Origin: Proluteimonas flavola
Lineage (GTDB): Bacteria > Pseudomonadota > Gammaproteobacteria > Xanthomonadales > Xanthomonadaceae
Direction of reading: 5' to 3'
Assembly: GCF_021191705.1 (NCBI RefSeq)
Contig: NZ_JAIWPU010000045.1
Location: 1 to 62,378 of the forward strand
DNA length: 62,378 nucleotides
Position numbers and translations under genes: made by a program. The notes beneath the pieces are model-generated. The model searched no databases. It was not told the DNA's origin and saw only the letters and a list, made by a program, of their open reading frames with translations. Of this stretch, positions 59,728 through 62,378 are shown one piece after another (the first letter of the stretch is position 1; every line of letters begins with the position of its first letter).

Positions 59728-62378
59728 CTACCAGGTCTTGCTGGCTGAAACCGTCAGGTACCGACCCATCGCAGAAAAGTTGGTAGAGTCGTACGGAGCG
59801 AACCTGGGGTTCGTCTGCGTGAAAGTCGGCGGCACACGATTGAATATATTGCTGACCGCAAGGGACAGCACCACTCCGGACAGCGGCTTATCCCCCGCAC
59901 CGGTGTCGTAGCGCAGGCCCGTATCGACGGTCGAAAAGGATCCGGTTCTCTCCGCCCTCCCGGTTAGCCTGCTCGTCACCCCAGACGCATAATTACCGAA
60001 TAGCGACAGGCTCAAGCCACCTTGGCCCCAGACCGCGCCTAATCTCCCTTTGATCTTCGATGGGAAGTAGAGGGTGCCGGACAGATCGAACGGGGCCTGC
60101 TCGTCAGTGGTCTGCCGGGACATATCGAGCCAGCTAGCGCCACCTCGAAAGACCAGCTGGCCCGCCGCGAAATCCAGACGATAGCTGGCAGACAGATCGA
60201 CACCGTTGGCCTGCTGCCGCGCGACGTTGATGTTGTGTGCGTAAACAATCGCGACCACGCGCGTAGGGTCATAGGCCGTCCCAGACTGATTAAGAAAGAC
60301 CTCGTTGTACGTCGCGATCAATTCCTGCTGCTGCGAAACGGTCGGACCGTACTGGATGAACTGTGCATAAGCCGAGTCGCTCAACGCGGTCGCGGTAGAA
60401 GGGATCGGCGCAACGACGCGCTGGGTATAGTCGATGGAGAAGTAGGTCAGCTCGGCGTCGAGTTCTGGAACTGTCTCGGGGTGATAGGCGAGGGATGCGG
60501 TCCAGGTTCGGGCACGCTCAGGCTTTAGATCCGGATTTCCGCCGAACGACATCAGCGCGGTCTCATCGCTCGCACAGGAGGAACACCCGATCTGCTGTGC
60601 CCGCCAAAGATAGGTGATGCGACCCGAATAGAGCTGAGGCAGTGTCGGCGTCTTGAACGACCTGCCCCATGTCGCCTTGAATGTGAAGTCGGTACTCGGA
60701 TCGAAAATGACACCAAACTTGGGGGTAGTGATACGGCCAAAAGTGTCGTAATCCTCCGTGCGGAATGCTCCGCTGAATTCTAGTCGCTGTACCCCGCCAA
60801 TCGTGTTGTCTGCACCGATCACTGGCACCGAGAGTTCACCGTAGACATAGCGGTTCTTCTGCTCGCCGCCATAGTGGGTCGCGGACCGCAGATTGATGTT
60901 GGTGAACTCGTCGCGGCGGCCGCCGATGCCGGCGGCAAGGCGGACGTCGCGCTGGCCGAGCGACATCAACGATCCCTCAGTCCCGATCTCCCATGTTGCC
61001 GTTTCGTTGCAATAGCAGTTGCTGGCCGCCAGCGTCGCGATGCCATCGCCGTACCTCACCTGGGTGCTGTTGACGATGAATTCGTCCTTGCCGTGAGAAA
61101 CGCCGACGGTCAGTGACCAGTCCCTGGGAAGTGCGAACTCTACGCTCGGCGCCAGCAGCGTGATCTCGGTGGCGGAGTCGCTGACGGTGTAAAAGGCCGG
61201 GTACGCTTGGGACGTGGTCGTGTCTCGCGTGGTTCGCAGGCCGTCCAGTCGCAACTCCGCACGATCGCCGAGAGTGTGGTGGCCGCTGACAAGGCCGCTT
61301 GTCAGGTTGCTTCCATTGTAGAGTGTCGAGGGATGGTCCATCGCGCGCGTGAAATCTCGTTGCTCCGCGTAGAGCGGATCCTGGTCCGACTTCTTAAAGG
61401 TCGCAATCAGGCCACCATTGTCCCAGACGGCGCCTGCGGTGGCGGTGAACTCCTGCTTGGCAAGCCCTCCATCGGATGAATCGCCGTAGAGCGCGCCCAA
61501 AGTGACGCCGTCGAAGTCCCGCTTAATCATGACGTTTGCGACACCGCCGACGGCGTCGGAACCGTAGATCGCGGAAGCGCCGTCCGGGACGATTTCGATA
61601 CGATCGACCGCTTCGATGGGGATAGCACTGATATCGACAGCCTGTCGGAAGGCGGTGTAGCTCAATCGGCGACCATTAAGGAGCGTGAGCGTTGCATCGG
61701 GGCCGAGGCCGCGCAAATTCAAAGCCGACCCGCCGCCAAGGTTACTGTTCGAAGGGTCACCAAGCGCCGCACCCGCCTGAACGCCAGGATTCTGTCCACC
61801 ACCGAAGTTCTGCGCGACGCTGCGGATCACCTCGCCTAGGTCGGAAAACCCCTCTTGCCGGAATCTCAACTCGTCCAGCACGACTGTCGGCGAGGGGCTG
61901 GTCCCGCCACGAATGCGGGTCCCGGTTACCGTCATCGTGCCGAGGGTCGTCGGCGCCGAAGCCGGAACCGCCTGCGCGCTGATGACGACACCGGCGGCAG
62001 ACGCTGGCGATGGCGGCGGCTGGCCATCCTCTTGCGCCGCCCGGATGACAACGGTCGTGGCGTTCACGAACTCGTAGGACAGGCCGGTGCCCGCGAGCAG
62101 CCTGCCCAGCGCCTCGCGCCACGTCAGTTGCCCGGACAGTGCAGGCGCCTGCCGGCTTGCGACAAGCTCCCGCTGGTAGGCCACCTGCAGCCCGCTCTGC
62201 GTGCTGAAGCGGTCCAGCGCCGCACCCAATGGTCCGGCCGGGATGTCAAATTGGCGGGCCGCCTCGGTGGCCGCCTGCGGTGCCTGGGCGCTGGCGGTAT
62301 ACGCCGGCAGGCTCGTGGCGATGGCGACCGCCAGGGCCGCGCGGACCACGCTCCACCTGAGCCGGCCTGGCTGGCCAT
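59728..62378 (-). CDS. TonB-dependent receptor with STN domain, lasso peptide uptake (5' end may be outside)
   Basis: At least 873 residues, read from a GTG at 62349; the frame stays open to the window edge (GQPGRLRWSV before it), so the true start may be outside. After the signal peptide comes an STN domain (FDIPAGPLGAALDRFSTQSG, about 35-105) that signals to an anti-sigma factor, then a plug (TVTGTRIRGG onward) and a beta-barrel ending AMGRYLTVSASKTW. In lasso loci such receptors import the peptide for the isopeptidase. No FecI/FecR pair is visible; it could lie just outside the right edge. Confidence 0.85.
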   Translation of the reverse strand, partial: GQPGRLRWSVVRAALAVAIATSLPAYTASAQAPQAATEAARQFDIPAGPLGAALDRFSTQSGLQVAYQRELVASRQAPALSGQLTWREALGRLLAGTGLSYEFVNATTVVIRAAQEDGQPPPSPASAAGVVISAQAVPASAPTTLGTMTVTGTRIRGGTSPSPTVVLDELRFRQEGFSDLGEVIRSVAQNFGGGQNPGVQAGAALGDPSNSNLGGGSALNLRGLGPDATLTLLNGRRLSYTAFRQAVDISAIPIEAVDRIEIVPDGASAIYGSDAVGGVANVMIKRDFDGVTLGALYGDSSDGGLAKQEFTATAGAVWDNGGLIATFKKSDQDPLYAEQRDFTRAMDHPSTLYNGSNLTSGLVSGHHTLGDRAELRLDGLRTTRDTTTSQAYPAFYTVSDSATEITLLAPSVEFALPRDWSLTVGVSHGKDEFIVNSTQVRYGDGIATLAASNCYCNETATWEIGTEGSLMSLGQRDVRLAAGIGGRRDEFTNINLRSATHYGGEQKNRYVYGELSVPVIGADNTIGGVQRLEFSGAFRTEDYDTFGRITTPKFGVIFDPSTDFTFKATWGRSFKTPTLPQLYSGRITYLWRAQQIGCSSCASDETALMSFGGNPDLKPERARTWTASLAYHPETVPELDAELTYFSIDYTQRVVAPIPSTATALSDSAYAQFIQYGPTVSQQQELIATYNEVFLNQSGTAYDPTRVVAIVYAHNINVARQQANGVDLSASYRLDFAAGQLVFRGGASWLDMSRQTTDEQAPFDLSGTLYFPSKIKGRLGAVWGQGGLSLSLFGNYASGVTSRLTGRAERTGSFSTVDTGLRYDTGAGDKPLSGVVLSLAVSNIFNRVPPTFTQTNPRFAPYDSTNFSAMGRYLTVSASKTW

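Noticed and set aside
1..62378. CRISPR arrays, rRNA, tRNA genes or tRNA-derived attachment sites
   Set aside because: No regularly spaced repeats and no tRNA-like or rRNA segment were found by eye; ICE attachment sites are presumably outside the window.

Overview
The window is GC-rich (about 65 %) gammaproteobacterial DNA. The gene content suggests a Xanthomonadaceae host (Lysobacter, Luteimonas or Pseudoxanthomonas type); this is inferred from protein style, and no rRNA or tRNA was seen to fix it. Most of the window is an integrative and conjugative element (ICE) of the MPF-G / PFGI-1 class, followed by foreign cargo and a lasso-peptide locus.

Positions 1-97 hold the start of an ISL3-like transposase running off the left edge. 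Positions 463-8061 form the ICE maintenance and replication module: DUF3085, DUF3577 (STY4534-type), DUF3275, an NPPY methyltransferase and a SNF2-like helicase. Nearly every gene here has a strongly folded leader just before its ribosome binding site. One three-hairpin element occurs three times (291, 1916, 28966) with compensatory base changes. A strong terminator at 8074 closes the module.

Positions 8455-12657 are secreted-protein cargo. They encode a chymotrypsin-fold protease with an N-terminal propeptide, a separate secreted protein consisting only of that propeptide-like domain, and a minus-strand operon (transglutaminase-like protein, Rhs-core protein with HExxH, lipoprotein).

Positions 12832-38552 are the conjugation machinery: PilL-like lipoprotein, TIGR03759, lytic transglycosylase, TIGR03765, TraD coupling ATPase, TIGR03747, RAQPRD, TIGR03758/45/50/46/49/52/51, VirB4-type TraC ATPase, DsbA-like thioredoxin, TIGR03757/56/55, TraG, DUF3742 and a MobH relaxase. 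Stop/start overlaps are frequent, so most of it is probably co-transcribed. A PAPS-reductase-like gene, a minus-strand small gene and radC are inserted in it, and a PIN toxin-antitoxin pair precedes the relaxase. Integrase, ParA and att sites are not in the window.

Positions 38755-51550 are mixed cargo: a LysE/RhtB exporter, a methyltransferase, and a mutagenesis cassette (dinB divergent from imuA-imuB-dnaE2). Upstream of imuA lies an alphaproteobacterial-type LexA box, GAAC-N7-GAAC. Then come SIR2 and TIR proteins (probable NAD-depleting defence), a DUF2285-like protein, a deletion scar joining a lipoprotein start to an EamA transporter end, and an AT-hook protein.

Positions 51777-62378 form a lasso-peptide locus: GntR regulator, TPR/LicD-like nucleotidyltransferase, fused B1-B2 leader peptidase, asparagine-synthetase-like cyclase, isopeptidase, a 46-residue precursor (predicted 17-residue core, Gly1-Glu8 ring) and a TonB-dependent receptor with an STN domain. 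A palindrome of the type TTATAAG-CTT-CTTATAA stands upstream of both the biosynthetic operon and the separately placed precursor gene.
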